A program made the translations under genes and the position numbers. Shown piece after piece: positions 38,981-51,182 of a stretch of DNA of 64,000 nucleotides (its first letter is position 1; every line of letters starts with the position of its first letter). Source of the stretch: Phaffia rhodozyma (Eukaryota > Basidiomycota > Tremellomycetes > Cystofilobasidiales > Mrakiaceae); contig JACGZH010000005.1 in NCBI GenBank assembly GCA_014706385.1, forward strand, positions 248,001 through 312,000, read 5' to 3'. The notes below the pieces were generated by a model. The model saw only the letters and a list, made by a program, of their open reading frames with translations. It had not been told where the DNA came from and did not search any database.

Positions 38981-39376
38981 TCAAGAGCGATAGAAGAAAG
39001 TCGAGAATGAAGAAGAGATGAAGCAAAAAGAAAAGAATATTCCGTCTCGACAAGATATCATCTGGCCCAGTGTGAGGACGAAAAAATCGTCCGTGGCACA
39101 AGCAAGAGTATGAACCCAGGACGGCGACCTGAACAAGTCAGGCCCAAAGCTAGATTGGTCTGACACTTCCCGAGCACCTGTTTCTCCGCGAAAAGGATAG
39201 AGGCCAAGCGACTCTAAAGGGAGGTGTCTTGGTTGGAAAAAGAGAGAGTGACGGTAGTGAGGGTGTTTATAAAGAGCTCGGAGTTTAAACATGTCACGTG
39301 CGTGACGCTTGAGTTCCGCTTCCTCCAGCGTATAAATTTCGTCAAGTTGCCGCTCAGAGACTTGGTTTTTATTCAT
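38981..39376 (-). CDS. Hypothetical protein, 131 aa, doubtful
   Basis: Not recognised. The frame opens at an ATG (39376) and begins MNKNQVSERQLDEIYTLEEA, a plausible charged helix. It continues with KRHARDMFKLRALYKHPHYR and a Pro/Gly/Ser-rich part, then ends in Phe/Ser-rich residues that look like translated untranslated sequence. An intron near the end would be expected. It stops close to the FMT1 promoter, whose E-box lies about 85 bp beyond its stop. It may be a real small gene, an exon of a larger one, or chance. Confidence 0.3.
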   Translation of the reverse strand: MNKNQVSERQLDEIYTLEEAELKRHARDMFKLRALYKHPHYRHSLFFQPRHLPLESLGLYPFRGETGAREVSDQSSFGPDLFRSPSWVHTLACATDDFFVLTLGQMISCRDGIFFSFCFISSSFSTFFYRS

Positions 39377-40516
39377 TGACCACGTTAGTTCACTTTCCTC
39401 CCTCTATGGTTTTCGCACTCTCCCTCCGATAGCTAACCTTATCTCGCTTTGACGCGCATCTTCCTCTCTACAGACTCTGCAGGATTCATTTCTATAGAGA
39501 TATAACTGGTCTTGCTAGTTTACACTAGCTACACCACATAAAGCGAGATGCTGATACTCCACCCACACCCCTTCACGGAGGACATGCGGTCTTTTGCTCT
39601 TGGTTCTCACGAACCAAGGCAGGCCGTCGATGAAGTGGATTGACTCTTGACGCTCTTTGCTTGCAGAGTAGCCGACGGACGACATCGGGGCTGTGGGACG
39701 TATCTGATCGCTTTCTCTCACCCTCTGAAAACTGTCTTGCTTGCTCCTTGAGCGAGTTAGAGCGTTTTCTTTGGCGATCTGAACATCTGGTCTGAGAAGA
39801 TTGTCTCAAGTAATCACAGATCTTTTAATATACGTAGTGGAATCAAGTCAATCTGGATCAGTTGGTGCAGTCTTTTTGAAGACCTCAAGTTTCTCCTGGA
39901 AAGAGGCGTTGATGGCTGAAAGGTTCAAACACAAGCGCTCGAGAGCATGGATCTGTTATACAACTGATCGATCCCTCATGTACTAAAGAACTCGGACACT
40001 ATCTCTTGGAGAAAGTTAGAAAGGTTCTATGGTCTTCATTCAACATCGTTGTAGCCGCCGTCTGATACTTTACACCATAAGCTGTCTGATCAAGGACTCG
40101 CTCAAGAGAGTGACTTGGACCAACACCGACAAGGAGGAAGCTGCAAACAGAGTGTATCAATCACCCGACCGATCAGTTCAAAGCGTCAACAACATGGGTT
40201 ATAAAATGTGGTTGTTAGCGTTCCCATGTGTCTACCTACCTCAAGTGACATCTTGTACGTGTTCCGCTACTTGTCTCTGCGCATATGGTCTCTCTCTCTT
40301 GTCGTTCGGACCATGATTTCATACATACCCAACCCTAACACTAACCAGAACTCGATTACGTAACCACGCATTTTTTTCCCCAACATCATCAGAGAAAAAA
40401 AAAAAGAGAACACCTACAAACGACCAACTCCAAGTCACCCTTTGGTCTTTCAGTTCTCCTCTCTTTCTTTCTTTTCCCCTCTCTTTCCACAGGTTTACAT
40501 ATCCAAGTAACCCATA

Positions 40517-43454
40517 ATGGCTCCTCTTTCTGCTTCTAAGGCTAAGGTTCGTCTTGATAGAGAGGAAAGCAGGATCGTATGGCGACAACCGAAGAAGATA
40601 CTTCGGTGGCTAATCACTTTATGCTCCTTCTTTCCTTTATTTTTTCCTATCTCGAACGTCTCGTCCTCTGTAGCGACTCGCGGAGAAGGTAAGATGATCA
40701 CTATTTCATGCCAGATGAGCTTAGGCTTTTCTGGATATTGTTCTCCAGCTCGTTTGGTGCAAAATCAAGCGAATCTTAGGTCACTCGAGCTGATCGCACG
40801 TTCCTCCAATCGATTCATCTGCGTTTGCTTTCTCTCTATCAACCCATTCCCCTCATCAAATGTTATTTATTCCACCCCTCTTGCCTCTCTCTATCTGAAA
40901 CACATCCACACTATAAAGGCCGCTAAGGGCGCCTCTAAGAAGGGATCTTCTACCACCACCTCTACCGCCGCCAGCACTCCTCTCACCTCGCTTTCGGCCA
41001 ACGGTTCTACCGAGGATTTGGCCATGTCCATGGCCAAGCTCTCCGCTGCCACCGACCGATCCGCCACTGGTGTGTTGGTGTCTGACGCCAAGGGTCGTGA
41101 TATCCGAATCGACTCTTATTCACTCTCCTTCCACGGACGTGTCTTGATTGAGAATGCCGAGGTTACCCTCAAGTATGTTTCTCCTCTGCTACCTGAGCGT
41201 TAAAACAATGAGCTCTGAAATCACTGTTCTGACCTGTCTTGTTCTTCGTTTATCTTCTTTAGCTACGGCCAGCGGTAGGTCATTTTATCATCTAAAAATG
41301 CATGATATTTACAATAAATCCTAATATTCAAACATCCCACCATACAGATACGGTCTCTTGGGAGAGAACGGATCTGGAAAGGTTAGCCGATCATCCATAC
41401 AACTAATGTGTCTTGTTCTTTTGCTGATCCTTGTCCTGTCCATCGTTTTTCCGGTTTCATAGTCCACTTTCCTTCAATCCATCGCTGAGCGGGATATCGA
41501 GATCCCTGATCACATTGATGTTAGCTCTTTTCCTCTTTTCCTCTGTACCTTTTTCTATCTGCGAGACATTCGAATCTAAACCCAACATTTATTCTATCCT
41601 GTCCTGTTGCGGTCGGATTCTTGGGTAATTTTGATTAGATCTACCTTGTTCGAGGAGCCGTCGAGCCTTCCGATACCAACGCTCTTGACTACATCATTGC
41701 CTCTGCTAAGGCCAAGGTCGAGCGACTTGAGAAGCTTGCCGAGGATATGTCGACTGAGGACTCCGTCGATGAGCTCGCCCTCGAGGCTATCTACGAGCAG
41801 ATCGAGGAGATGGACCCCTCTATGTTCGAGGCAAAGGCCGGAGCCATTCTCCACGGTCTTGGTTTCACCCAGGCCATGATGGCTAAGCCCACCAAGGACA
41901 TGTCCGGAGGTTGGCGAATGCGAGTCGCTTTGGCCCGAGCATTGTTCATCAAGCCCCACTTGTTGTTGCTCGATGAGCCGACATCCCATTTGGATCTCGG
42001 AGCCGTCGTCTGGCTTGAGGCTTACCTTTCGACTTACAACCACATTCTTATCTTCGTACGTCAAACCTGTCGATTCCACTGCACTGGTGTCGAAGCGCAT
42101 CGCTGACCCCTTTCTCTCTTTCCTCATCCCTTTGTTCCTTTCAGACCTCCCACTCGCAAGATTTCATGGACTCTGTCTGCACCAACATCATGGACCTCAC
42201 TTTCCAGAAGAAGCTCATCTACTACGGAGGTAACTACTCCACCTACGTCCGAACCAAGGCCGAGAACGAGACCAACCAGATGAAGGCTTACGCCAAGCAA
42301 CAGGAGGAAATTGCTCACATCAAGAAGTTCATGTACGTCCTCTTCTTTTTTGTGCTTGTTTGATCAAGCGTTCGGCTGCCCTCTGAGACCAACGCTTTCA
42401 ACCGCCATCCTTTCTCAGTGCTTCCGCTGGTACCTATGCAAACTTGGTCAAGCAGGCCAAGTCCAAGCAGAAGGTCAGTGGTCCTCTCATAGCTGCACGA
42501 AACGAACCACCACTCATCGTGCCACATCTTTTCCTATCGCCTTTGTTTCTCTTTTTAGATTATCGACAAGATGGAGGCCGCTGGATTGATTGAGGAGGTT
42601 GCCAAGCCCAAGCAGATCTCGTTCAAGTTTGAGGATGTCTCCAAGTTGCCGCCGCCTATCATCGCTTTCTCCGACGTCGCTTTCTCGTACTCCGGAAAGT
42701 CGAAGGACTACCTCTACAAGGATCTCTCTTTCGGTATTGATATGGACTCCCGAGTCGCTATCGTCGGAGACAACGGAACCGGAAAGTCTACTTTGTTGAA
42801 CATGATCACCGGTGAGCTCTCTCCGGTAGAGGGTACCATCGGTCGACACACCCAGCTCAAGTTAGCCAAGTACTCTCAGCACTCTGCCGATCAGCTTCCT
42901 TACGACCTGTCTCCTTTGGAGCACTTTGGATCTTTGTTCCACCAGAAGTTCCCAGATAAGGACATCCAGTTCTGGCGATCCCAGCTCGGTCGATTCGGTC
43001 TCTCTGGAGCCCATCAAACGTCTCCTATCGGCCAGCTCTCTGATGGTCTCCGAAACCGAGTTGTCTTTTCCCAGTTGGCTATGGAGTACCCTTCGGTCAT
43101 TCTTCTCGATGAGCCTACGAACCACTTGGATATGGAGTCGATTGATGCTTTGGCCGACGCCATCAAGCACTTCTCTGGAGGTGTTGTCATTGTCTCGCAC
43201 GACTTCCGACTTATCTCCCAGGTCGCCGAGGAGATTTGGGAGGTTAAGGATAAGGATATCATCAACTTGACCAAGCAGGGAATGACCATTGTTGACTACA
43301 AGAACATGCTTGCCAAGCGATCGCAGGGTTCGTCCTTTCTTCTCTTCTCGTTCTTTCGTGGTTTCCATATTCTATCAAACATACTGACACACTCTCCGGG
43401 TTTTCCCCTACAGCTGCTATCGAGAAAGCCAAGTTGGGAGGAAAGGGCAAGTAA
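40517..43454 (+). CDS. ARB1: ABCF-family ATPase Arb1 (ABCF2 type), ribosome biogenesis
   Basis: Soluble twin-ATPase protein without membrane segments that helps assemble and export both ribosomal subunits. Ten exons: 40517-40546, 40919-41172, 41263-41274 (12 nt), 41348-41381, 41463-41519, 41639-42055, 42145-42332, 42419-42473, 42559-43327, 43414-43454; 618 residues, as in the family. First ATPase: Walker A GENGSGKS (split over exons 4 and 5), signature [15 protein letters not shown], Walker [13 protein letters not shown]. Second: Walker A GDNGTGKS, signature [15 protein letters not shown], Walker [13 protein letters not shown], and the ABCF2-typical [17 protein letters not shown] Lys-rich start ([10 protein letters not shown]) probably contacts RNA. 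The first intron (40547-40918, 372 nt) is the longest of the gene and sits 30 nt after the start. Confidence 0.96.
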
Positions 43455-44064
43455 AGCATAGAAGACCGACATCTAAAAAGTTTTTCAATAAAAATCATGA
43501 TCTTCTTCCTCTCCTCTCTCCATTCATCCTTCTGTCTTTACCCCATCTCCCTTCCATTTATCTTCCTCTTCATACATTTCTCATCTTTCTCTTTTCCCTT
43601 TCTTCCTTCATGATTGAGTAGAGTAGACCTAGGTGGCTTTATTTTCCTCTTGCCCACTTTATAGTTCGATTGTATGATCATTCGTTTCATCCTGCTTCTC
43701 GTTCCTCTGTTCATTCATCGCAACGATGGATAAGCAATCCGAGTGAAAACATCCTACATATTCATTTCTCACTTTGTGACTGTCCCTGTAAAGAAAAGGA
43801 GTAAATACTTGCTTCAATAGGCGGCAATAGAGAGTGCGAAGCAAGTAACGAATAGAGCAAATATGAAGGACAACGATGATGACGACGACGGGTAATTTGC
43901 GCGCGACCTCATCTTCTTCCATTTCATCCCGTTTCATCTCATTTCTTGCCGTCTCAACCCATATAACTTAAAATAACATATCTTGACAACAAGCGAATAT
44001 CATCCGTCAAACTCATACGCCTGGGAAATAAGATACACAGAAAAAACTCTGAAAACTAGAAGCA
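43455..44064. other. Intergenic: ARB1 3' region and MEMO 5' region
   Basis: CT-rich 3' sequence directly after ARB1, then AT-rich sequence. No gene seen. Confidence 0.7.
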
Positions 44065-45891
44065 ATGTCCACTCGACAGGCCTCACATGCTGGAGATTGG
44101 TATACAAAGTCTGGTACAGCCGCCTTCTTCCCCTGCTATCTTCTGTGTCTCTATCTGCTTTATGAGAACAGGATTTTCATCTAACTCACCCTGCTCGGAC
44201 TTGCTTGTCGATAACATATAAATATACTGACAATGATGAACTCTTCTTAGGTTCGGCGTTATCAAGAGAACTTGATGGATTTTTGGGAAATGTTCCTTCA
44301 TCGTCGACCGTAGGCGATAGAGGAGAGTTGTTTGAACCTCCTGTTAAAGGCTGTAAAGCGGTGATTGCTCCGTTGGTGTCCTTTTTGTTTCCTTGATGTC
44401 TCCCTTCCCTCGAGAAGCTGATCAAAAGATATGAGTGATGAGACTGACGATGAGTCATGGGGCAAAATACCAGTCATGCTGGGTTCTCATATTCGGGCCC
44501 TACAGTCAGTCAGACCTGTCGTTCCATCACAGTCAAGCCCTTGTTCGCAAACAATTACTCTGACATCTCATCTCATTTTAATCTGATGTATGATACTGTC
44601 TTGCTGATGAGTATGTATAGGCTGGTTGGGCCTACCGGTCGATTGATACCACCGGCATGTATGCTCATCGGTTTCCCTTTAATACAGTAGAATCATGATG
44701 AGACCACTAAACGTCACAACCAATCTTCTCGTTGAGATAGCAAACGAGTGTTTATTCTAGGTCCATCTCATCACTACTACTTAACTTCCTGCGCGTTATC
44801 TAGATGTAAGACGTACGAGACTCCAGTCGGTTCTCTAGAATTAGATTTAGATGGTATGTGGAAGGAAGGAGATATATCCGCCTTGGAAGCCTGGAAAGCT
44901 GATGGGAGTACTGTGTATGTACTATCTGTTGGCATAGTTATCCAACAGCTCAAACAGACCGGAGAATTCGAGGAAATGACAAGGGATCAGGATGAGGATG
45001 AGCATTCGATTGAAATGCATCTTCCCTTTGTCCGGAAGGTCTTTCAAGAGTACGGAACATCTTTCACGTTTCTTTCTCTATACTTTATCATGTTCGCCTT
45101 GATCGCTCCAACTGCTGATTCAGTCATGTTGATTGGTTACTTTGATTTTATTGATTCATAAGTCAATCCATCAAAATCGTCCCCGTACTGGTAGGGTCAA
45201 TCTCGCTATCGGAAGAGAATCGATTTGGAAAGATCCTTGCGCCATGTGCGTTTATATTCTCCTCCAGTTCTGCAGAAAGACAGATGGTTATGTCTGGCTA
45301 ATGGCAAGATGCATCATTCGCTATTGTTTCTCTGAACCGGGCAGATATCAATGATCCGGAGACATTCACAGTAGTCTCGTCGGATTTCTGTCATTGGTAA
45401 GCTATAAGTGCGCTTCTGATAGGAACAACTAATACAGAAGGAAGTTGTGACGACCTCGAGCTGATCTTTAGACCAATGTGTGGTATCGAATGGTTATCTT
45501 TCTGAGAAGGGGCTCTCGCTTTCGTTACACTCACTACACCCCCTCCGCTTCATCGGACGAGTTTATCTCGCTTTCCTCACATAGAGCTTTGAACCCGGAT
45601 CGACCGATTTATCAGTCAATCGAGGCTCTTGATAAAGAGGCGATAAACATTCTAGAAGGTGAAGGGAGGATGAGCAATGTCCATCGAGACTTTGCTTGGT
45701 ATCTCAAGAGGACCAAAAATACAATCTGCGGCCGTCACCCAATCGGAGTACTGCTAGGAGCGATGGCAGAGCTACAAATATCTTCAGATATTCAGCCAGA
45801 GATCACGTTTGTGCGCTATGCACAGAGTTCGGCTTGCCTCAACCCGTCAGATAGTAGCGTTAGTTATGCCTCGGCCTGGGCACGTTGGTGA
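44065..45891 (+). CDS. MEMO family protein (Mho1-like)
   Basis: Conserved cytosolic protein related to extradiol dioxygenases. It binds copper in animals and has a role in redox and cell motility there; its fungal role is poorly known. Nine exons: 44065-44113, 44251-44371, 44474-44504 (31 nt), 44621-44658 (38 nt), 44741-44853, 44938-45049, 45163-45245, 45345-45396, 45510-45891, all in phase. Motifs run in family order: MSTRQASHAGDWY, IAPHAGFSYSGPTAGWAYR, FILGPSHHYYLTSCALS, DEDEHSIEMHLPF, VVSSDFCHWGSRFRY, NTICGRHPIGVLL and YAQSSACLNPSDSSVSYAS. The metal-site histidines (the HAG, GPSHH and DFCHWG positions) and the Cys of ICGRHP are kept. Confidence 0.94.
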
Positions 45892-46222
45892 GCGAGTGGT
45901 GAAGATTTTCTCTTCTCTTTTCTCTTTCTCTTTTTTTTTTGTTTTTTTTGTTCGTTATTAGCTGTATCTCTCTGTGTTCTCATCTGCGTGTGCTCGTTTG
46001 CCTTTTATTTCTTGACCGTTCTCTATGTAATGTTTTCCAACCATATACCTTTGAAGAGGAGAGAAGGATTAGAGATCACATTGTTACACGTGCCTGTAAC
46101 CACGACCACGCAGAACGCTTTCGCTTTCACTTTCTTCACCTCCTTTGCCTTCTTTGCAACCTCCCACAACGACGACCAGCAAGACTTAGGCACACACACA
46201 CTCTCCACTCTGTCTCTGTGCG
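45892..46222. other. Intergenic with T-rich tract
   Basis: Starts with a long T/C-rich run (about 45910-45955) after the MEMO stop, followed by the uL24m promoter. No gene seen. Confidence 0.7.
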
Positions 46223-48455
46223 ATGAGGTTCAAGTTCATTCACTCTCCCCGGTTCTTTGCCGAATATATCTTCCGAAGGACAAAAATCCATCGGAAGCAT
46301 GGCTTCTCGCAGCCTTTGCGGAGCCACCCTGTGATCGCGAAGCAGCTTCCAAATGTCAGGGATAGCACCATCAAGAACAACAAGCTTATTAAGTTGATCA
46401 GAGCAAACAGGAGACAACTCGAGACTCAGTTCCCTTGGATGTTGTCCAACACATTCTACAAGATGAGGAAACGTTTGGTGAGGCTATTTCTTCTTCCTTT
46501 TTCTCCTTTCTCCTTCCTCTATTCTTTTTTTGGTTTGCCTTTGTATAGTCATACTTTGGTCTATAATATTTATCTTTCCTTACCCCGCTGGACATAATTT
46601 TCCTTGCTCTATCCCTGCCCTTCTCTGTCGATTTCTTCTCTTTGTTTGTTTGTTGTGTGAGAAGACCCATCAAACTTTTCCATGCCCAAATGCTGATCAT
46701 TCCTTGTCTCCCTTTTGTCGTACCTTTCTTTTCTCAATATTCACCCCTCAATCTCTTCTAGGCGGGACGACGACATGTTGCCAAATGGACTCATCCCACC
46801 AATCGAGTCATGTTCTGGAACTTCACCGTTGGTGATAAGGTTCGAATCCGACACGGTACTCCTCGAATGCTGTATGAGGACTATGATTCTTCTACAGCAG
46901 AAGTCGTTACCGAGGATGGAATTATCAGGCCGCGTAGAGAATTCAAGATTTGGACGATTGCCTCCTTCGAGAAGAAGAACAATCGGGTCTTCTTGGAGGG
47001 ACTCGAGGTACGTCAAAATTCTCAATAGTTTACTGTTGTCCATCTCGATCGGCTTGTATCAACGATCTAAGTCAACTGGTGCTTTGTTCTCTCTTTTTAT
47101 GGGGATTTTTCTACACGATAGCATGATCGGTCGAACCCGCTTCCAATAAATCCTCTCCAACAACCTCCTGCTGGTCATCCTCCCTTCGAGAGAACGCGAA
47201 AAGTTCAAATCAGCATCAACTGCTCGAACCTTCAGCTCCTGATCCCTACCGAAACCTTTTTGCCGCTCGCCAGACAGAATGGTGTGACTCCCGAGACAAT
47301 CGAAGGCCCTAACGGAGAGAAGCAAGTGCACATCCCGGGGCTGCCTAAACAGTAAGACTCCTTCCTCAACGAAATCCCAACAATTGATGTAAAAGTTCGT
47401 TTCTGACAGGACTACCACGTTCCTACTATCATGACTACTTGCAGAATATTCGCTAGCCGAATAGGCAGATATGGTGTCATGGGTCCTGACAGAAAGGATC
47501 GAGTGCACTTCTGGGAGAATCCTGAAGATCTGGAAAAGGAGGCTTACGGTCTGCCCAGGAAGTGGACTTTCAGGCGAGTAGCCCTCAAGACATTCCCCAG
47601 ATTAAAGCCGCAGTTCTTAAGAAAGTTCAATGTGCCGTGGCCGGAGGTAAAGGTACCTGAGCCCGCCAAGAGTGAGTTATGTTTTTTTACTTTTCCTTGT
47701 TTGAGAGGGTACATCCACCTCATCTCGGTCTCTTTCTCACCTCTCTGCTCCATCCAGTCACCTATGTCGATACGCCGGCGTCTGTGGTCGCCGCCAAGAC
47801 GTGGTCACCTCCCTCTCGTGAAGACTTGACCAACATCTCGGCTACGTCGAATTTCGTTCCGGATCTCTATCTCAAGAATCCGTTGAACAATTTGCCGATG
47901 GAAATCTATGTTGGCAAGGAGCTCGCCAACCCTTACGCCAGGGCGAAGCTTGAGAAGGAGATGAAGGCCCGAGTTGCTGCCCGATTGGTTGAGGAGCAAG
48001 AGATGATCAACCAGGCTGTTGAGGCTTGGCGTTTGAGAGAAACCCGAGTCCGACTAGGCCTGGAACCCCGAGTGGGTCGACGAATGACGGAGCAGGAGGT
48101 CAAGTTGACAGCAAGGAGGAGGTATGCCGAGCTATCGGTCGAGAGGATGAAGGCTAATCAGTTGGCGTACGAGCAGCGGCAGAGAGACAAGCATGGGCCG
48201 ACTAAGTCAGAGATTAAGGCGGCCAGAAGGGCGAAGGAAAAGGCAAAGTTGGCCGACAAGCTCAGGAGGGTTACTCTTTCGCCTGGCAGGAACCAGGTAA
48301 AATCTTATTCTTGTTCACTTCCTCCTCTTTGTGTTTTCTGTTTATTTGTTTCATATCAAGACCTTCACTGACACACTATTGGATCTTCCTTCTTTTGTCT
48401 TCTTGGTTGGTCGGAACGATAGATCATTCCTGCTGGAGCGGAGAGGGTCATTTAA
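46223..48455 (+). CDS. Mitochondrial large-subunit ribosomal protein uL24m
   Basis: Component of the mitochondrial 54S subunit near the exit tunnel. Exons 46223-46477, 46762-47007, 47122-47351, 47445-47671, 47758-48296, 48423-48455; 509 residues, phases consistent. The basic N terminus (MRFKFIHSPRFFAEYIFRR) suits mitochondrial import. A KOW motif domain follows: NFTVGDKVRIRHGTPRMLYE, AEVVTEDGI, RVFLEGLE. A long C-terminal extension includes a highly charged helical segment (LEKEMKARVAARLVEEQEMI and KAARRAKEKAKLADKLRR). Fungal uL24m (yeast Mrpl40) proteins are longer than bacterial L24, but this one is larger than usual. A second acceptor at 47409 would break the frame, so 47445 is used. Confidence 0.85.
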
Positions 48456-49490
48456 AAATATGCAATTCATGTACATCGTGTTCTCATTTCTAGTTACCTT
48501 CGAGCAAAGTCCTGGCCCAAATTTGAATCATTTGCAGTTGCTGTCTGAACGTCTGCATCTAATCTGTTTGCTCACAGAAATGACGAGCAAGTTTATCGGC
48601 AGTCAATTCTGTTATCTCGCTGAGTCTCAGCACTCTGTTTTCGTATTTTCAGAATCAAGTATCAACTCGGTTTCGCTGACATAAATGGACTAGCAACCAG
48701 GCTCGAATTATGTTCGCTAAGAATGGCAAATCGTCCTTTCGATCGACTATTGCTTCTTCTGATGTTAGGTAAAAAAAAAAAACGAAAAAAGAAATAGACA
48801 AAAGAAAAATACCAGAGAACGATGGAGCGCAGGTTTGTTATTTATCATGCACAGAGACAATCATGCCTATACTACTTCTCCAGCCTAGTTCAAGCTTATG
48901 TCGACAAGTGAATATAGAGGACTGGATATTGAATATATCCTTGCCATTAGCCAATTTAATATACCCAACTATATCTTCTGGCGTTATTCTATTCTCTGCT
49001 TTATCTAGCGCATAACCACCATATAGAATGCACACGCTACGCGGGAGAATAAGGAACACTGGATCGCAAGGCCTCTCGTCACCTCTCCACACCAATCTTC
49101 GTTTCTTCTCTTTCGCACTGATGCATAGATTCAACAAGAGATGTCTGCTTCTGAGTAGATGAGGAGCGAAGAACGATTTGAAGGTCGAAGGATATGAGGA
49201 TCAAGGTTGTAGTTACTAAAGACAGCAATTCGGGAGATAACCGATCAGGTAAGCAGTCCGAAAAAACATGTAAGAGAATCTTCGGCATATATCCTTCTCT
49301 CTTGTCTGCTGTTCTGTCGAGCGAATTGCTCGTCTCGATCAACAATCAACCGAGGATTTGCTAAATGTCGCAGAGGCTAGTCGCAGAGATCTTCTTGTAA
49401 AGAATACTACGAACATACAGAGATAAACGTTTGATACACCTTTTATAGGATCAGCTGGAGGAAGAGAAGGATAAGTTTGAAAAGGTTGAT
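48456..49490. other. Intergenic, 1.0 kb
   Basis: 3' regions of two convergent genes. Minus-strand frames of 88-99 codons (48838-49345) lack recognisable features and overlap each other. I saw no supported gene or RNA. Confidence 0.55.
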
Positions 49491-50450
49491 TTAGTCGCTC
49501 AGTACTTCATCCTCAAAGGGTTCTGGTGGATCATCCGTGTCTTCTATCGTAGGTACCGTCACCGAGATGGGCTGCCAGACACCGTTCGCCTTAAATTGCT
49601 GTTGTCCACTCACAACACATGAAAACCGACCCAGAGGCGTTCAGTCAGAGACAAGCGTCGAGAGCGATGGCCTCAATCTCTGCGTGAGAACTCACTAAGT
49701 ACAGGTTTTCTCTAGAAGACGGACAACAGCGACACCGATCAGAAACGATTACTATGCATCCTAAGAGGTCAATAGAAGAAACTCACCTGGTCTTGGAATC
49801 AAAAACACTTCCAACAACCGAGCTCTTCCCGTTCTTTACCGGAAAAAACTTGAAAACACCATCCTCGACTTCTTGTCTTTTACATATCCTGAAATCATCC
49901 TTGTTTTTCGGGATACCGTATGGTAGGTCCGCACATTGGAGTGGATTAAGGAGACCTTGATGAAGTTGACTTAATGTGGAGTTAGCTAGGTTGGATGGAA
50001 GAGTTGAAAGGAATGAAGGGGTCGAGACCAAAGTCAGTAAGACTGTTCCAATCGAACCACAGAAGATGACGAGGTTGGGGCAGAGGGCTGACGAGAGATT
50101 GGAAAGAGGATTTTGGTAGTCCCGAAGCAAAAATCAAGTTGAAGATCTTTGATCTTTGACTATATCGAGTCAAGGCGATTGAGACAGTCCAAATCGATTG
50201 GTGAAATTTCAACTTGATTAGTTTAGGCCATCTAATACAAAGGGGAGACAGAAGATGCATGTATGAATTTGCTTACCATGTTAGATGAGACGTACGTTGG
50301 AAGGAGCTAGATTGTCTGGCAGGACTCTCAGTTTAAGATCAGGTATATACGACGGTTAGTCACCTTAGGTGTTTTATAGTTTCCAGTCAAGTTTACCTGA
50401 AAGGTCCGGGTAGAAAGCAAGGAAAATAGATACCGACTCAACCGAGACAT
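49491..50450 (-). CDS. Small mitochondrial inner-membrane protein, possibly COA1-like
   Basis: Exons in transcription order: 50450-50397, 50326-50296 (31 nt), 50087-49787, 49608-49491; phases close to give 167 residues. The N terminus MSRLSRYLFSLLSTRTFQSP is a textbook mitochondrial presequence. One membrane segment follows (LVIFCGSIGTVLLTLVSTPS), then a soluble domain (VFKFFPVKNGKSSVVGSVFD, NGVWQPISVTVP) and an acidic end. The layout of presequence, one membrane helix and a beta-rich domain with FPV and W-x-P-x-x-V resembles cytochrome oxidase assembly factor Coa1 and Tim21, but the similarity is weak. The 208-nt intron between exons 2 and 3 might hide another exon. Confidence 0.5.
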
Positions 50451-51182
50451 CTCTTCCCTCTTCTCAGAACATATAAGGAAAAATAAGGATAATGGACAGA
50501 GTATGAGAACGTTCAAACAGCGGCTGCGTCAGGATCAAATCTATCCGAGACGGTTACAGCGTGTCTCGGGTTAGAAAGAACGACTGTCAAGCGAAAATGA
50601 TTTCCACAACCGACAACTCAAAATCATCCTCAGTCTTGGACGCAGCGCGCCTTCTCTTCACCGATACGAAATTCAATATTCTTTCACTTCATTCGTGCCT
50701 CTCGAACATAGCAAACAAGATATACAGCAGAAAGCATTAGAAAGGAGGCAGAAAGTAAATGCAGAAAGTAAAATGAAAGGGCATAGTAGAGGTATATAAC
50801 GATGGACAAGAGACACGATGAGATATGCAACAATAGAAAGATGAAAGAGGATGATATACGATATCATGGACAGATTTCCTCTCGATAAGAGGTTGAAAGA
50901 GATACACATTGAGCACGATAGAAGCCAGAATGAACTGAGAGAGAAGCAACAGATCAAAAGTGAAAAGAAGAGAGATCATGAAAGATGGAAATGAAAACTG
51001 AAAAAGCCAAAACCTTCCTTATGTATACGAAAATCCCTGATTGAAAAGAACAAAAGATAAAGAGAAGAGATACAGAAGAAGAGGAAAGAAAAGAAAAGAC
51101 AAGACAAGACAAGACATTTAAAAATAAGACAAGATAAACCAAGAGAAAATCCTCTTGAAGTAGATACATACGTATACTCCAT
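50451..51182. other. Intergenic, purine-rich on the plus strand
   Basis: No gene seen. Contains an AAGAC pentamer repeat (4 units, 51096-51115). The minus strand here is T/C-rich, as expected for the 3' region of the zinc-finger gene. Confidence 0.65.

Larger units (their letters stand above)
38796..40516. other. 1.7-kb interval without an assigned gene
   Basis: Several long minus-strand open frames look more protein-like than chance: 39376-38981 (next entry), an ATG-poor frame at about 39803-39515, and a short frame near 39940-39860. I could not join them into a gene with matching splice phases. The last about 60 bp before ARB1 (40440-40500) are pyrimidine-rich. Confidence 0.5.

Noticed and set aside
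41594..42127. 177-codon minus-strand frame, and 42862-43368 likewise
   Set aside because: Antisense shadows of ARB1 exons with the same Leu/Val/Asp bias. No domain.
44656..44740. GC-AG intron in the MEMO gene (donor GCATGT)
   Set aside because: A standard GT donor two bases on (44659, GTATGC) with acceptor at 44739-44740 gives the better family match GIKRVFILGPSHH.
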